A DNA stretch of 64,000 nucleotides from Rhabditophanes sp. KR3021 (GCA_963281155.1 CAUJLY010000006.1:1054001-1118000), one strand, 5' to 3'. Numbered from the stretch's first letter, positions 31,015-41,394 are shown. Notes: generated from the letters alone by a model not told the origin. Translations and numbers: made by a program.

Positions 31015-31320
31015 CATTATTAACTTTATGAAATTTTGAATGTTACTTTTCAATCTTATATTCTATTGCTATTTTTGACGACTATTTAAATTTTTGCACT
31101 TTATAAACAGATTAAATTAATTATTAAATTAACCCTTTTGATTACGCATACAATTATCTCGTCACAAAGAACTTGCCTTTATGTCGAAAAGTACTCATCT
31201 ATTCTTGATGCCGATAACACTTTTTTGGGTAGTTTATGATACTAAAGTAAATGCAGAGGCGATTAGCAAAGTTTGAAAGATGGAATTCAAATTTAAGAAT
31301 ACGAAGAAAGGTGGGAACAA
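31015..31320. other. Intergenic
   Basis: No gene recognised. Confidence 0.4.
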
Positions 31321-31719
31321 CGTAAAAATGATGTCATTTCTACTACTAAGCCAAGAATGAAGACAGTCGTACAAAGATCATTGCTTCACGATGACAATGA
31401 TAACTTGAAGAAAAGAAAGGCTCAGGGAGAGATGAAAAAGAAGCAACGCACCTATTTCAAGGAAAATGTTGCCAAGCTCGATGAGGTACTGCCTGAAATA
31501 GAAACCAATGGTGAAGCAAGTGTGATCAACAAGAAAATCCGCAAAGACAATCTTTTCCTTGTCTCCAAACTAGTCAAAAACAGAGCAAAAAAGACTCTTT
31601 CATCCTTGATAGATCTTGTCTTCAACCCAAACAACTTCTGCATCAAAGACAAACTCCTCGAGTCAAAACTTTTACACTCTCCTCTAAAAGTAAATATTAA
31701 CCATAATCTAATATCTTAA
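31321..31719 (+). CDS. Unrecognised basic protein, partial or degenerate
   Basis: The frame is open from about 31290 (after a TAA) and has an ATG at 31357. It encodes a charged, lysine-rich protein of about 120 residues: KKRKAQGEMKKKQRTYFKEN, then a helical region with DEVLPEIETNGEASV and SKLVKNRAKKTLSSLIDLVF. GC content and codon quality are higher than the surroundings, so it was coding at some time. No domain recognised. It could be the tail of a transposon protein or a nuclear gene fragment. Confidence 0.35.
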   Translation, partial: RKNDVISTTKPRMKTVVQRSLLHDDNDNLKKRKAQGEMKKKQRTYFKENVAKLDEVLPEIETNGEASVINKKIRKDNLFLVSKLVKNRAKKTLSSLIDLVFNPNNFCIKDKLLESKLLHSPLKVNINHNLIS

Positions 31720-31914
31720 ATTGTATTCATAAAATGTAAAGATCTTTCTTATTCTATAAATCTTATCATACAATTTTTTTAATAGTTTTAATCTTTAATT
31801 TTTGAAAAAGCTATATTTGTTTAGTGTGTCATCAAATTTAAAGGTTACTCCTTTCGTGGTAAATGTTACATCCTTTTTTGTGATTTAGATAAGCAAATAG
31901 TTGGAGAGAAAGGG

Positions 31915-31923
31915 TATATAAGG
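31915..31923 (+). promoter_or_regulatory. TATA box of the histidine-rich gene
   Basis: TATATAAGG, 56 bp before the ATG at 31979. An AGATAAG GATA-type site lies at 31887-31893. Confidence 0.6.
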
Positions 31924-31978
31924 ACGGAAATTTAGATAGAGGTATATTTGGATTTATCTAATTATACAACCAAGCAAA

Positions 31979-32401
31979 ATGGATCACCATCATCATCACC
32001 ACGTATGTTTGGATATTTCGGGTTTTGATAAACTTAAATTTTAGGAACATCATCATCACGAACATCACCACGAACACGTAAGTCTTATCTATTTTTTTGA
32101 CTATTCGTCAAATTACCATTTTTAACATGTATTTATTAATATCTTTTAGCACGATGAACACCACCACGGACATGTAAGTTTCTTAACAACAATTTCAAAT
32201 AATATCTAAATCTTTTTTAGCACGATGAACACCACCACGGACACGTAAGAAATTCTTTTCATTAAAAATATGTATTTAATCTTAATTATTTTTAGCACGA
32301 TGAACATCACCACCATCATGAACATCATGTAAGTTTCTTTCTAACAATTTCAAATAATATTAAATCCTTTTTAGCACGGTTCCCACCACCACCATCATTA
32401 A
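31979..32401 (+). CDS. Histidine-rich protein encoded by six microexons
   Basis: Exons 31979-32002 (24 nt), 32045-32077 (33), 32150-32173 (24), 32221-32244 (24), 32296-32328 (33) and 32375-32401 (27 with stop). Introns are 42, 72, 47, 51 and 46 nt, all GT-AG and all phase 0. The product is 54 residues, 38 of them His; the rest is Asp, Glu, Gly, Ser and the start Met. Exons 3 and 4 encode the identical peptide HDEHHHGH, and introns 3 and 5 are nearly the same sequence, so the gene grew by exon-intron unit duplication. Exons 2-5 are 3n, so skipping any of them keeps frame. There is no signal peptide. Poly-His with acidic spacers should bind Zn, Cu or Ni strongly; a metal store or buffer is inference. 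Confidence 0.8.
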
Positions 32402-32763
32402 TTGCTGCTCCTGAAGCTTCACATTTATCAATAGTTAGCATGTGATCTTTTTTGCAAATAAACTTTAATATTTTATCTCTTGTACTTACTTTGTTATCGA
32501 TAAGATTTTTTCCCGCTTTACAAGAATTCCTTTCGTCTAGGTTTTCGTATAAAATAATTGACCTTTATGTAAACACATTTATTTGCTTAGTGATATCACT
32601 CGATATCACTGTCTGAATAAAAACGACTTTCATAAAAATGTAATTTTGAAGTATGATTCACCGCATACGTAAAACCTTATCTACTGACTATAAAGCTATA
32701 GTCCCAACAGTCATTTTTGACATTCATTTAATCAAATTTATTTATGCTTTTTCAAGATATTCT

Positions 32764-33207
32764 ATGGAACCTAAACTAAATAAAAACGAAGGTTTACCGT
32801 CATTCGGAGTTGCTCCACCACCTTATTCAGCAGAAACTCCTTCAACTCATCTGACGCCATCAAATAATTACAATCCCCAAATGAATAATCCTACCTTTAA
32901 TGAACAATCAGTTTATCCCAGAATAACTCAACCTCAAATTTCAATCCCGCCAATAGTTGCTAATGGCCAACAAATCACCGCACTGACAGTAAACCCAATA
33001 CACGTCCAACCACCTATAAATGGTCCTCTTGTGAATCAAAATTATCCAGGAGTCAATACAACTATTATAATTCAAGATCCTTGTAATCATATACTTTGTT
33101 GTGGTAGACATAGAAGGAGACTATTTTGTCCTCGTGGTCGTAGAAGATCTAACATGACTCGGCTTTTGTTGGCGATGGTTAGGCCGCGGCGTCATTGTTA
33201 TTATTGA
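32764..33207 (+). CDS. Proline-rich protein with a PPPY motif and Arg/Cys-rich C-terminus
   Basis: About 147 residues from the ATG at 32764; the frame is open further up to 32653, but the residues before this ATG are not proline-rich and look untranslated. A low-complexity N-terminal half (FGVAPPPYSAETPSTHLTPS) contains PPPY, a WW-domain ligand motif typical of partners of Nedd4-type ubiquitin ligases. The C-terminal part has an NTTIIIQDPC block followed by cysteines and arginines (CCGRHRRRLFCPRGRRR), which could be a palmitoylated membrane-association region. Resembles many small nematode adaptors; no specific family named. Confidence 0.5.
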   Translation: MEPKLNKNEGLPSFGVAPPPYSAETPSTHLTPSNNYNPQMNNPTFNEQSVYPRITQPQISIPPIVANGQQITALTVNPIHVQPPINGPLVNQNYPGVNTTIIIQDPCNHILCCGRHRRRLFCPRGRRRSNMTRLLLAMVRPRRHCYY

Positions 33208-33469
33208 ATAAACTGTTTGATAGTTGATTGAAAAGTACGATCACAACTTTTACACATATTTGTTATATATTTAATAAACTCGCACATAGAAAATTCATCG
33301 TACTTTTAATGTAAATAATGTTGCTAGTATGTGCTTATTGTAACTTTTTAAGTGTACATTTAAACTAGATTTTTAATAAAAAATGACTTGACGATAATAT
33401 GTAAGCAATTTGAGCACAAAACTAAATCGAATGTGGTAAAAAATATTTTTTATCGCAGGAAAAAAGTTA
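33208..33469. other. Intergenic
   Basis: 3' end and spacer before the tRNA-Asp pseudogene. Confidence 0.4.
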
Positions 33470-33541
33470 CTCCCAGCTAGGGAATCGAACCCTGGTCTCG
33501 CACGTGACATGCGTGGATAACCATCACTATACTAGCACTTC
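33470..33541 (-). pseudogene. tRNA-Asp (GTC) pseudogene
   Basis: Minus-strand sequence with TAGTATAGTG D-arm, anticodon GTC (33506-33508), and T arm AGGGTTCGATTCCCT. The 5' acceptor strand does not pair with the 3' strand CTGGGAG, and the anticodon stem has an A-C mismatch. A T-run follows. Its 5' flank resembles that of the copy at 47475. Confidence 0.7.
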
Positions 33542-33731
33542 TTTTCGAAAGAGGTTGTTCGCGAATCTCTCTCTAGATATCACCACTTTATTTTATTTTG
33601 GCCGTTGTAAAATGCCACAGCCTACCAATTCTATCTAACTGTCACTAAAAAGAGAAAGAAATAGGCAGGAGATAATACTGTATCTACTCTAAAGAAACAT
33701 GTTAAAGATGTATTTTACTTGTAGTAATGTG

Positions 33732-33736
33732 CGTTT
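33732..33736 (+). repeat. Target site duplication of element 2, left
   Basis: CGTTT immediately before the left terminus CACTATTC; matched by 36787-36791. Confidence 0.7.
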
Positions 33737-34098
33737 CACTATTCTGCCTCTAGTTATAATACACTTTCCATGAATTGAATCCAACGGTAAAAAATAAGTT
33801 TTTTCAAAGTGACTATAACTCAGTGATCTTCCATAGTCACAAAGCCGTCTTATACTTTTTTTGTTCGCCTCTGCAAGCTCTACAAGATAGTGTAAACAGA
33901 TTTAAAAAGAAATTTTGTTTTATATGTTTTATAAAGTGGAAAAGTGTAGGTAATTTTTATATTTTATTTTCAATTGTATAAAAATCTCCAGACGACAATT
34001 GGTATCTTTTAAATACATTTTTAGATTCAGTTGTTCACGCTGATTCGAATGTGTATAATCTCGTTGAGATTCTATGTCAGAATCACAAGTTATGATCA
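33737..34098 (+). repeat. Left inverted repeat arm of element 2
   Basis: Pairs with 36442-36786; similarity is highest at the two ends of the arm. Confidence 0.85.
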
Positions 34099-34233
34099 CT
34101 TTTACAAAATTGTAGAAATTAGTGTTTTTTAAACTTTTTTTATTTTATTCTTTAGATAATGATGTTAAAAACATTAAATTAATAATAAAAAATTTATTTA
34201 AACCATAATTAAAACAACAACAATCAAAAATGA

Positions 34234-36237
34234 CTATACATTTGGCTTTTCATCAAAAACTTTCTGTCTGAAAGTATGTTGAAGTACCAAAAACTTCAAT
34301 TCATCAAAGGGAGCCAAAGCTGCCACTCTAGCAGTATCTTGATTCATGTAGCAATGGATGCTTTCTGAGCATTGATCGCTGAAAAAGCTTACAGATCTTG
34401 TTCTCTCAATTTGGGGAATGAAATGGTCCAACAATAGATGCAAATAGGGTGAAGTTTTAACTTCTTTACAAATATCTTCCTTCAACGTGTCCCTAATTTG
34501 ATTGACAGCATCTTTAATATGAGCCAAATCTTTATCAGACAACTCCTCCGTTCCAGATAAATGACTAATAATAGCGAGATATTCAAGGATAAGCTTCATA
34601 GCTGCTATTAATCCACCACTAGGCAAACCCGAGAATAAAACTCTAACATTTTTGAGAATTTTTTTAACTGATTTGCCAATATAGAGCGACTGGAGTTGAC
34701 AAGTCAAAAAAGTTGTCCTCAAGTACTTGCTTTTCTTCATCAGTGAGATTGTTGACGAGAACTTCTCTAATAAGTGCAAACACTCTCATTGAGAGATGTA
34801 ATGGAGCAATAAGGATGTTTTCCGGAAGCACAATCTTAAGAAAATCCTGAGAAACTTTGGAGAGTTCATCAGAAGCTTCACCTCGAACTCTAGATGTTGA
34901 AACAAGATTGAAATAATCCTTACATTTCACATTACGCATTCTAATAGTGCACCTAAGGCATGAGTGAGTGCAAACTGGGTCTTGATGTCCTGACAAGGCA
35001 GAGAGGAACATGAAGTCTACCACAGCATAGAAGACAACTTGAAATTCATTCCCAGCGACGTTTAGGGTTTCAATCATTGTCAATTCTCGGAAGATTGAAG
35101 GTACAATCTGTAACAAATTTTCACAAGAATCCTTTTCATCGAAAAGGGCAACGACACTAAAGTTAAGAGGAGAGTTGGTGTCCTTAACCAAACCAATACA
35201 TAACCCAACACGTGACTTTCCTTTACCTCTATCACCAGTAATAGAAATCGAAATAGTTCGATCACGAATTTTCAAATTACGAGCTTTAAGCAAAGCTTCA
35301 CACCTCTGAACAAGGAATCTTTTAAAATCTGTTCTCACAAAAGCAACACAATCAGTCTCATTACTTTTGAAAGTAACAGGTTCATAATTAGTCTCATAAG
35401 AATGATCCATAAAAAATTTAGTAATCATTTTCACACCAGGAAAAAGATTCATTTTTAGTTCTAAAAGACCTTGCCTGATTGTTTCCATCTGGTTAAAACT
35501 CAAACGACAAAGGGCAACCAAGGAAGCAGTGTCTTTGACAGAAACAAGAGCTTTTGATGTCGATACATCTTTAGAATTATGACGATAAAAGTCATTTAAG
35601 AACTCTGAAACTACATCTCCAGTGCTTAGAAAATGGTACACATCAGATAGTACCTTCAATTTCTTATTTTTGGTGAGTGTAGTGGTTTCATCATAATTTT
35701 TCCTGGCTTTATTACGACCATCACCTTCAAATCCAAACACTATACATCTCTCTCCCTCAGTAATTACATTCTCAAAATCAATCTTTTTATTTTTATTTGC
35801 AAGGCAATTCGTCTAAATAATTTTGAAAAGGAAAATAAATAATTAAATGATTTTGAAATGGCTATGTTGAGCCTATTTTTTATAAATAGTCTAAAATTTA
35901 TTTGCTTTTTTGCTACGGCTAACAAGTATGTTGACTTCTTAAATATTTACTTGATTAAATTTGCTACGGCTAACTAAGGCTGCTAACTACCTAAATGTTT
36001 GGGTTGGGCTAAACTTACCTTTTCCTCTTCCATTTGCTTGATTCTTTCTCTCAAATTTCTATTTTCAATTATTAATTCTTCATTTTTGCGCTGTAGCGTT
36101 TCAATTTCCTCTATTTTATCTATTAAATCATCTCTAGCCTCCTCCAACTTTGCCTTTGTCTTTTCTGCATTTATATTATTCATTAATTCTCTTTTTTCCT
36201 CAGCAAGGCGTTGTTTTTTTTCACTGCCAAACACCAT
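34234..36237 (-). pseudogene. Putative transposase of element 2, frameshifted
   Basis: Exon 1 (36237-36019, start MVFGSEKKQRLAEEKRELMN) is a long coiled coil. A 206-nt intron (36018-35813) joins it in phase 0 to exon 2 from 35812. Blocks in order match element 1: ITGDRGKGKSRVG (first Asp), FYAVVDFMFLSALSGHQDP (second Asp) with SCLRC (CxxC), APLHLSMR (matching PWLHIFL), then SPYLHLLLDHFIPQI and FFSDQCSESIHCYMNQ (Glu and His). Near 34690 the frame changes by one base between DLSTPVAL and SLYIGKSVKK, so the protein is interrupted. After the SES-IH motif it continues about 40 residues to the stop at 34234, showing the native C-terminus of the family. Confidence 0.8.
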
Positions 36238-36441
36238 TTTGTCTAAAAAATAAAAAAATGTAATAAACTTATATATGCACACTAAATAATAAGCGAAAAT
36301 CAATTTATCCCGAGCCCGATACAACAAAATATATTAATTAATCTTTTAAAACCATAATTTGGTAATTTAAACACTATACTGTTAGTGATAATATCATAAA
36401 TAAATCAAAAAAGACTAAAAGAAGATACATTTACATATAAA

Positions 36442-36786
36442 TTGATCATAACTTTTGATCCTGACATAGAATATCAACGAGACTATACGCATTAGAATCA
36501 GCGTAAAAAACTGAATCTAAAAATGTGTTTAAAAGATACCAATCGTCGTCTGGAGATTTTTAAAATACTTGTTTTTTCAACAAAATTTTCAAAAAGTCCT
36601 CTGATCACTTTGAAAAAAAGTTTATTCAAAATCTGCTTACACCATCTTGTAGAGCTTGAAAGGATGTACAAAATGTGTATGTTTGGAAATTTTTATTTAG
36701 TTTCTTTAAAAATATACAATCACTTTAAAATTAAAAAAAATTTACAATATAAAAAAAAGTGTATTATAACTAGAGGCAGAACAGTG
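36442..36786 (-). repeat. Right inverted repeat arm of element 2
   Basis: Inverted partner of 33737-34098. Confidence 0.85.
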
Positions 36787-36791
36787 CGTTT
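36787..36791 (+). repeat. Target site duplication of element 2, right
   Basis: CGTTT immediately after the right terminus AGTG. Confidence 0.7.
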
Positions 36792-37151
36792 ATCCTTTAC
36801 CCGTAAGTCTAGTATTAAATATTTTTAAACTAATCATTTTTCAGGTGCATCAAAGGGGATTTTAAGTAATATTCTTAAAAACCTGAAATAGGTAAATTTT
36901 ACCTATCAGCACGATCCAAGATGCTATAATTTTAAAAGAAAACTAATTTAATTTCTTACATAATTTATTTTAATGTAATTTAAAAAACAAAACTTATCAC
37001 AAATTGTATGCTTGTGATAAAATTATTTAAATTCTTTATTTCATAATTTAACTCTTATGATCTAAATTTAGAAAAATGCATATCAATGATTTTACATGTT
37101 TCATTTCTTTTTGATTTATTAATAAATGCATATTTTGTTTAAATATAAAGT
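36792..37151. other. Intergenic
   Basis: AT-rich, nothing recognised. Confidence 0.4.
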
Positions 37152-37343
37152 ATGATGGTGACGTCAATTTTAGTATATCTTCTAGTATCAACTACGATAT
37201 TTTATACTGTCCAATATTCATCAATTGTCTTTTTCAACTATAAAATCTCTAGATATTTACACGCACATTTCAATTACTTGTCATCATATACAAGGAAATT
37301 ACAAACAGATTTTAGAAGAACCAGGAAGCTTTTACAACAATAA
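37152..37343 (+). pseudogene. Str-like chemoreceptor fragment
   Basis: A 63-residue frame: a membrane helix (TSILVYLLVSTTIFYTVQYS) followed by a basic loop with LSSYTRKLQTDFRRTRKLLQ. This has the form of the TM5-TM6 loop of Str-type receptors and resembles FMSAKTRTLGNDFFKIL in the gene at 2-841. No TM6-TM7 follows. Confidence 0.4.
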
Positions 37344-37661
37344 AATGAATGTCTTTTTCATTTAATATTTGGTTTGTATTTATAATTGAATTATTGTAAA
37401 GATATGTTTTTTTAATTGTAAACATTTTAAATATGTTTAAGCTTGGTCAAAAATTTCTTGTACTAGTAATATTACAAAACAGTACTCTAAAATTGTTTTG
37501 TAATACCCTTAAATATTGCATTTTATCAATGTTTTTTTATATTTCTAATCATACTTCGATTGTTAGTTTTATTACAAGAATTAAATACAAAATGTTTTAA
37601 TAAATCACAAGGATAGAGTTATTTTTATTTAAAATATAGTTAGTTGTGTTTAAATATAAAA
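37344..37661. other. Intergenic
   Basis: AT-rich 3' region of the Sre-like gene and spacer. Confidence 0.4.
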
Positions 37662-38621
37662 TCATTTCCATCTTTGGTTTATAATTTCAAAATACACATC
37701 ACCTTGATTTTGTTGAGGTTGAATAGTTGCGACATTTTTTGATTCTTTGGATTGAACTGTTATAATTTTGCTACTACTGGTGCCAGTGATTATATGTTTT
37801 AGTTTGAGATAAAGCAAATAAACATAAGGTTTATTTGTGATAAAAGAAATTAATGCATAACAAAAGCTAACGTCTCTGAGACCGTAACTAATAAATATAG
37901 CATTATTAATAGTTGATAAACTGTAAAAGAAACTCATTACAAAGACAGGAAATTGACAAAAAAATTGCCAACTGACAATTATTAAAATTAGAGGTAATGT
38001 TTTGTTTAAAACAGCAATCGTTTCTCTTGTTTGATATTTTTCAGTCAATGATTTCAAAGCAAAATTTTCTGAGAGGTACAACAGCCTGTTGTGTTTTTGT
38101 AAGTAAATATAGACATACAAGAATGGAGCATCTAAGAAAGCAACAAATAAAATATAATAATTGAATGGCATAATCCGTAGATATTTAATTACTCTCACTG
38201 AAAAACTTAAAATAATAAGCAAAGCAGTAACTAAATAACAAATATTTAGCTTTCTTATACTTTCATATGATGCTTTACACGAAGTTGCCAATAGCCTTTC
38301 AAAAATTAAAGCTACCATTGTTAATCTTATCGCAGTATTTAATATTCCTCGTCCATGTTCTAAAATTGATTCTATCATTTGGTTTTTATCAAAATAATTA
38401 TTTCCCATTTGAATTTCTAGAAACATCAAAATACTTCTCAACACATTAAAAATAGATTTAAAAAAAATAAAGATTAAAAATAATGTGAAGAAAAATTTAA
38501 AATGAATATGCCATTTTAATTGTTTTTGTGTTAATACTTGAGTTATAATTGAAATTGGAATTAAAATAATAGCAGGCAAGAAACAAAAAATAGAAATAAT
38601 ATATCCTTCTATTGCTATCAT
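37662..38621 (-). CDS. Sre-like 7TM chemoreceptor 1
   Basis: Single exon, 319 residues, about seven hydrophobic segments. The stretch after TM3 reads IFERLLATSCKASYESIRKL, and before TM6 there is LKSLTEKYQTRETIAVLNKT, both characteristic of the nematode Sre group (ER.xAT...YE and EKYQ..EN). The C-terminal tail ends GDVYFEIINQRWK. The neighbour at 38998 has the same plan and a similar last ten residues (ADVYFYTLKQEWR), so the two are tandem duplicates. Expected in ciliated sensory neurons; ligand unknown. Srab/Sra membership is an alternative. Confidence 0.8.
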   Translation of the reverse strand: MIAIEGYIISIFCFLPAIILIPISIITQVLTQKQLKWHIHFKFFFTLFLIFIFFKSIFNVLRSILMFLEIQMGNNYFDKNQMIESILEHGRGILNTAIRLTMVALIFERLLATSCKASYESIRKLNICYLVTALLIILSFSVRVIKYLRIMPFNYYILFVAFLDAPFLYVYIYLQKHNRLLYLSENFALKSLTEKYQTRETIAVLNKTLPLILIIVSWQFFCQFPVFVMSFFYSLSTINNAIFISYGLRDVSFCYALISFITNKPYVYLLYLKLKHIITGTSSSKIITVQSKESKNVATIQPQQNQGDVYFEIINQRWK

Positions 38622-38997
38622 CGTAAAATGATATTAAAAAATAACTTTTTCTAAAATAGGAAATAAGAAATCATTCAAGTGCTACAATTGTATTAGCTTC
38701 CTTGTTTCAAACAAAGGTAATTTGTTCAGATTAGATATTTCAAAAGTACTTAACATAAATAAAGGTTAAAATTTATTAAATCAACAAGCAAAGCTAAGTA
38801 AAGAAATAATAAATTAATGTCAAATAAACAATTAATTTATACCATTTAATCATAACACATGAGAAATTTTAGATGAAAAAAAGTGTCACAAGTTGACCAG
38901 AAACGTTTTGAGGAATTTTGTGTTTTAGCTGTGACGCAATTTCTCATAATTAATTTTTAAAATTAATGTGTGAAGTACAATAATCATTTGATTCAAT
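38622..38997. other. Spacer between the Sre-like genes
   Basis: Promoter region of the 37662-38621 gene; no motif singled out. Confidence 0.4.
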
Positions 38998-39972
38998 TCA
39001 ACGCCATTCTTGTTTAAGAGTATAAAAATATACATCAGCTTCATTATTCTTATCTTGAATCTCACGAACTTTAAGTGTTATAGGATCTATGAAGTGTACT
39101 CCTATAATTGGCGTAATAACAGGGGATTTTGATTTTTCGATAAATGTTTGATAAAATATATACAAAAGGGAATTGTATGCCTTATTTGTTAGGAACCAAG
39201 TTAAGGCATAAACAGCTGATAAATCTCTAACTCCATAAATAATCATTGTTGAAATTGAAATAAGTTCTTCTCGTTGATTTAGACTTATTATAAAAAGTGG
39301 TATATTTGTTATAAACTGAATCGTCATTAAAGTTGCTATTACTGGCATTGTTAAATTTGTTAAGTTAACATTTTCTTTTATTATATATTTCTCTGTTAAT
39401 TTCTTTTCTTTTAAATTCTCATCTGAAAGTAACTCCAAATTTCTTCTTTTAATCCAATAATATAATGGCCCAAAAGGACAATCCAATAGTGCCACAAATA
39501 CAATGTATAAATAATTGGGAAAGTTTTCTATATCCTTTACCAAACGAACCAAATACACACAAGGTGTTAATAAAATAGTTAATGATATGCATAAGACTAC
39601 GTTTTTATTTCTTTCGTAGTTTGAACGGGCCATTGTTGCCACTTGCCTTTCACAAACCAAAAGTATCATGTATAAACGAATTGTCGTATTAACAATACCA
39701 CGAGATGCCTCCACTAGCAATTCAAATTCTTTAAAATTTTTATTATAATATGATGATATAGAATAGATTTCTAATAATAGCAATGTTCCTCTTACCATAT
39801 CAATAAAACATCTTGAAAAAGTTGCCAGTAAAAATATAATTAAAAAAAACTTAAAATGAATATGATAACTCTTTTTTAGAACGGTATATCCTGTTGAAAA
39901 AATAAATGGAAAAACAATTACCGCTGATAAAATGCAAAATATTCCAATTATTGCACACATGATAGATCCCAT
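38998..39972 (-). CDS. Sre-like 7TM chemoreceptor 2
   Basis: Single exon, 324 residues, colinear with the gene at 37662. Shared blocks are HIHFKFF after TM1, ASRGIVNTTIRLYMILLVCE then RQVATMARSNYERNK after TM3, EKKLTEKYIIKENVNLTNLT before TM6, and YGVRDLSAVYAL near TM7. The start ATG at 39972 gives MGSIMCAIIGIFCILSAV; no upstream in-frame ATG improves it. Function as for its paralog. Confidence 0.8.
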   Translation of the reverse strand: MGSIMCAIIGIFCILSAVIVFPFIFSTGYTVLKKSYHIHFKFFLIIFLLATFSRCFIDMVRGTLLLLEIYSISSYYNKNFKEFELLVEASRGIVNTTIRLYMILLVCERQVATMARSNYERNKNVVLCISLTILLTPCVYLVRLVKDIENFPNYLYIVFVALLDCPFGPLYYWIKRRNLELLSDENLKEKKLTEKYIIKENVNLTNLTMPVIATLMTIQFITNIPLFIISLNQREELISISTMIIYGVRDLSAVYALTWFLTNKAYNSLLYIFYQTFIEKSKSPVITPIIGVHFIDPITLKVREIQDKNNEADVYFYTLKQEWR

Positions 39973-40679
39973 TATAATTGTTCTTTTTAAAATAAATTAC
40001 GAGATATCTGGAAAAAAAATTAATGTAAATAAATAATAACGCAATAAATATCACATGTAAACTACAAAATATTGAAGCACCAAACATATTTATGTCTTAC
40101 AAATTGATTTAAATATATTTCATATTATTTGACCATATAATTATGAAAAATGTATTAAACAAAATATATCACACATCCAAGTTTGTTTAAAATAAAATTA
40201 ACTTTAATGAACAACTTCTTTGTTCCTTTGGAAGTAATTATTTGTAAGACATACAAAAGACGTACTTTAAAAGAATTTTATAATTTACGTATATAAATCT
40301 TCTTCATGACATATAAATTTTTTCATTTAAACTACAAGCACAAAACTACAAATGGTATGTAATTATTTTATTATTAATAATAAAGAGTCATTTTTAATCA
40401 TATATAATTATTTGGCACATAAGTTCTATATATTATGAATATAAAATATCTTATAAAAGTGTTATAAATATAGCTTACGATAATTATTTCGTAAAACGTT
40501 AATTATTATTTTTAATTAAATCTGAGTTAAACCTATTGTTATTAAGATATCATATATGGACATGTTTTTTAAAAGCCAATTCCAATATATTACGTTTTTT
40601 ACCTTATCATCAAATTAAAACCATGTGTGTCTAGACAAAAAACATTTAAATAAAATCTAAAATTATAAAATTTTTGTGC
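39973..40679. other. Intergenic
   Basis: AT-rich; no conserved gene recognised. Confidence 0.4.
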
Positions 40680-41394
40680 TTTTAAACAATACTAGAACGG
40701 AATTTATTTTTTATCACTTCTTTGGAGTGATTCCAGGATTGCTTTTATATAATTCCTAAAGTTGGTATCTCCTGATAAATTCTCTCGACGATTTGTATGA
40801 ATATCCATTACAAATATTTAAAATGACGTGGGAAACATATAAGCTGGCGCATACAAATAAGCTGAAAAACCTAATGAAACTGGAAATATCAACCAAATCC
40901 AAGTTTTGTTTCCTTTAAATAAGAAATCTGTTAGGTGCGGTTAGATCATTTGCATACATCTTTGAAATGGCAACATACATATACCTAAAAACTGTTTTAT
41001 ATTGAAAAATATTTTAAACTTACCAAAAGCAAGAAACAATCCACAATGCAAACGATGAAGATCCAGTCATTATTGTAAAAGTTGGGCTATTCAAATATTC
41101 CAATCCATTCATATTAGCATATCCCGGAAAAAACCCAGCACAAAATAAATTAAGAATATCAAATATTGACAAAACAACCATAATTTCATAAACTGGTAAT
41201 CTTACATTTTTAGGATGTAACATTGCTTAAACAAACGAAATATATATAGGCAAAACAATTGTAGCCAAAATAAAATAAGTTGAACCAATAATTAAATGTT
41301 TTCTATCAGAATTCATTAACTCACATTGTAAAATCATAGTATCATTAAAAGTAAATTTATTAAATAAATATCCAAACAATGTGTTGTTATACAT
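40680..41394 (-). pseudogene. Srt-like chemoreceptor pseudogene
   Basis: Starts MYNNTLFGYLFNKFTFND, as in the neighbouring intact genes. TM1 is interrupted by an in-frame TAA at 41227-41229, just before AMLHPKNVRLPVYEI; the TM2 block continues to ALWIVSCFW and a donor. The second exon carries YMYVAISKMYANDL, an in-frame stop, and then frameshifted pieces such as IWLIFPVSLGFSAYLYAPAY. It is the last, dead member of the Srt array. Confidence 0.75.

Larger units (their letters stand above)
33737..36786. mobile_element. DNA transposon with long inverted repeats (element 2)
   Basis: A 3.05-kb element. Ends are CACTATTCTGCCTCTAGTTA on the left and, inverted, CACTGTTCTGCCTCTAGTTA on the right. The arms (33737 to about 34098, and about 36442 to 36786) are diverged inverted copies that share, for example, TAGATTCAG...CTGATTC and TTCTATGTCAG. 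It is flanked by the 5-bp duplication CGTTT. The minus strand carries a two-exon transposase related to that of element 1, with a frameshift. Older than element 1, judging by arm divergence. Confidence 0.88.

Noticed and set aside
31979..32401. Simple CAC/CAT microsatellite
   Set aside because: The His codons are interrupted by unique intron sequence with five correct splice pairs, all phase 0, plus a start and a stop, which a satellite would not give.
33775..33981. 68-residue plus-strand frame
   Set aside because: Inside the left arm of element 2, AT-rich residues, no start context.
36523..36828. 101-residue plus-strand frame
   Set aside because: Falls in the right arm of element 2 and runs across its end; a chance frame.
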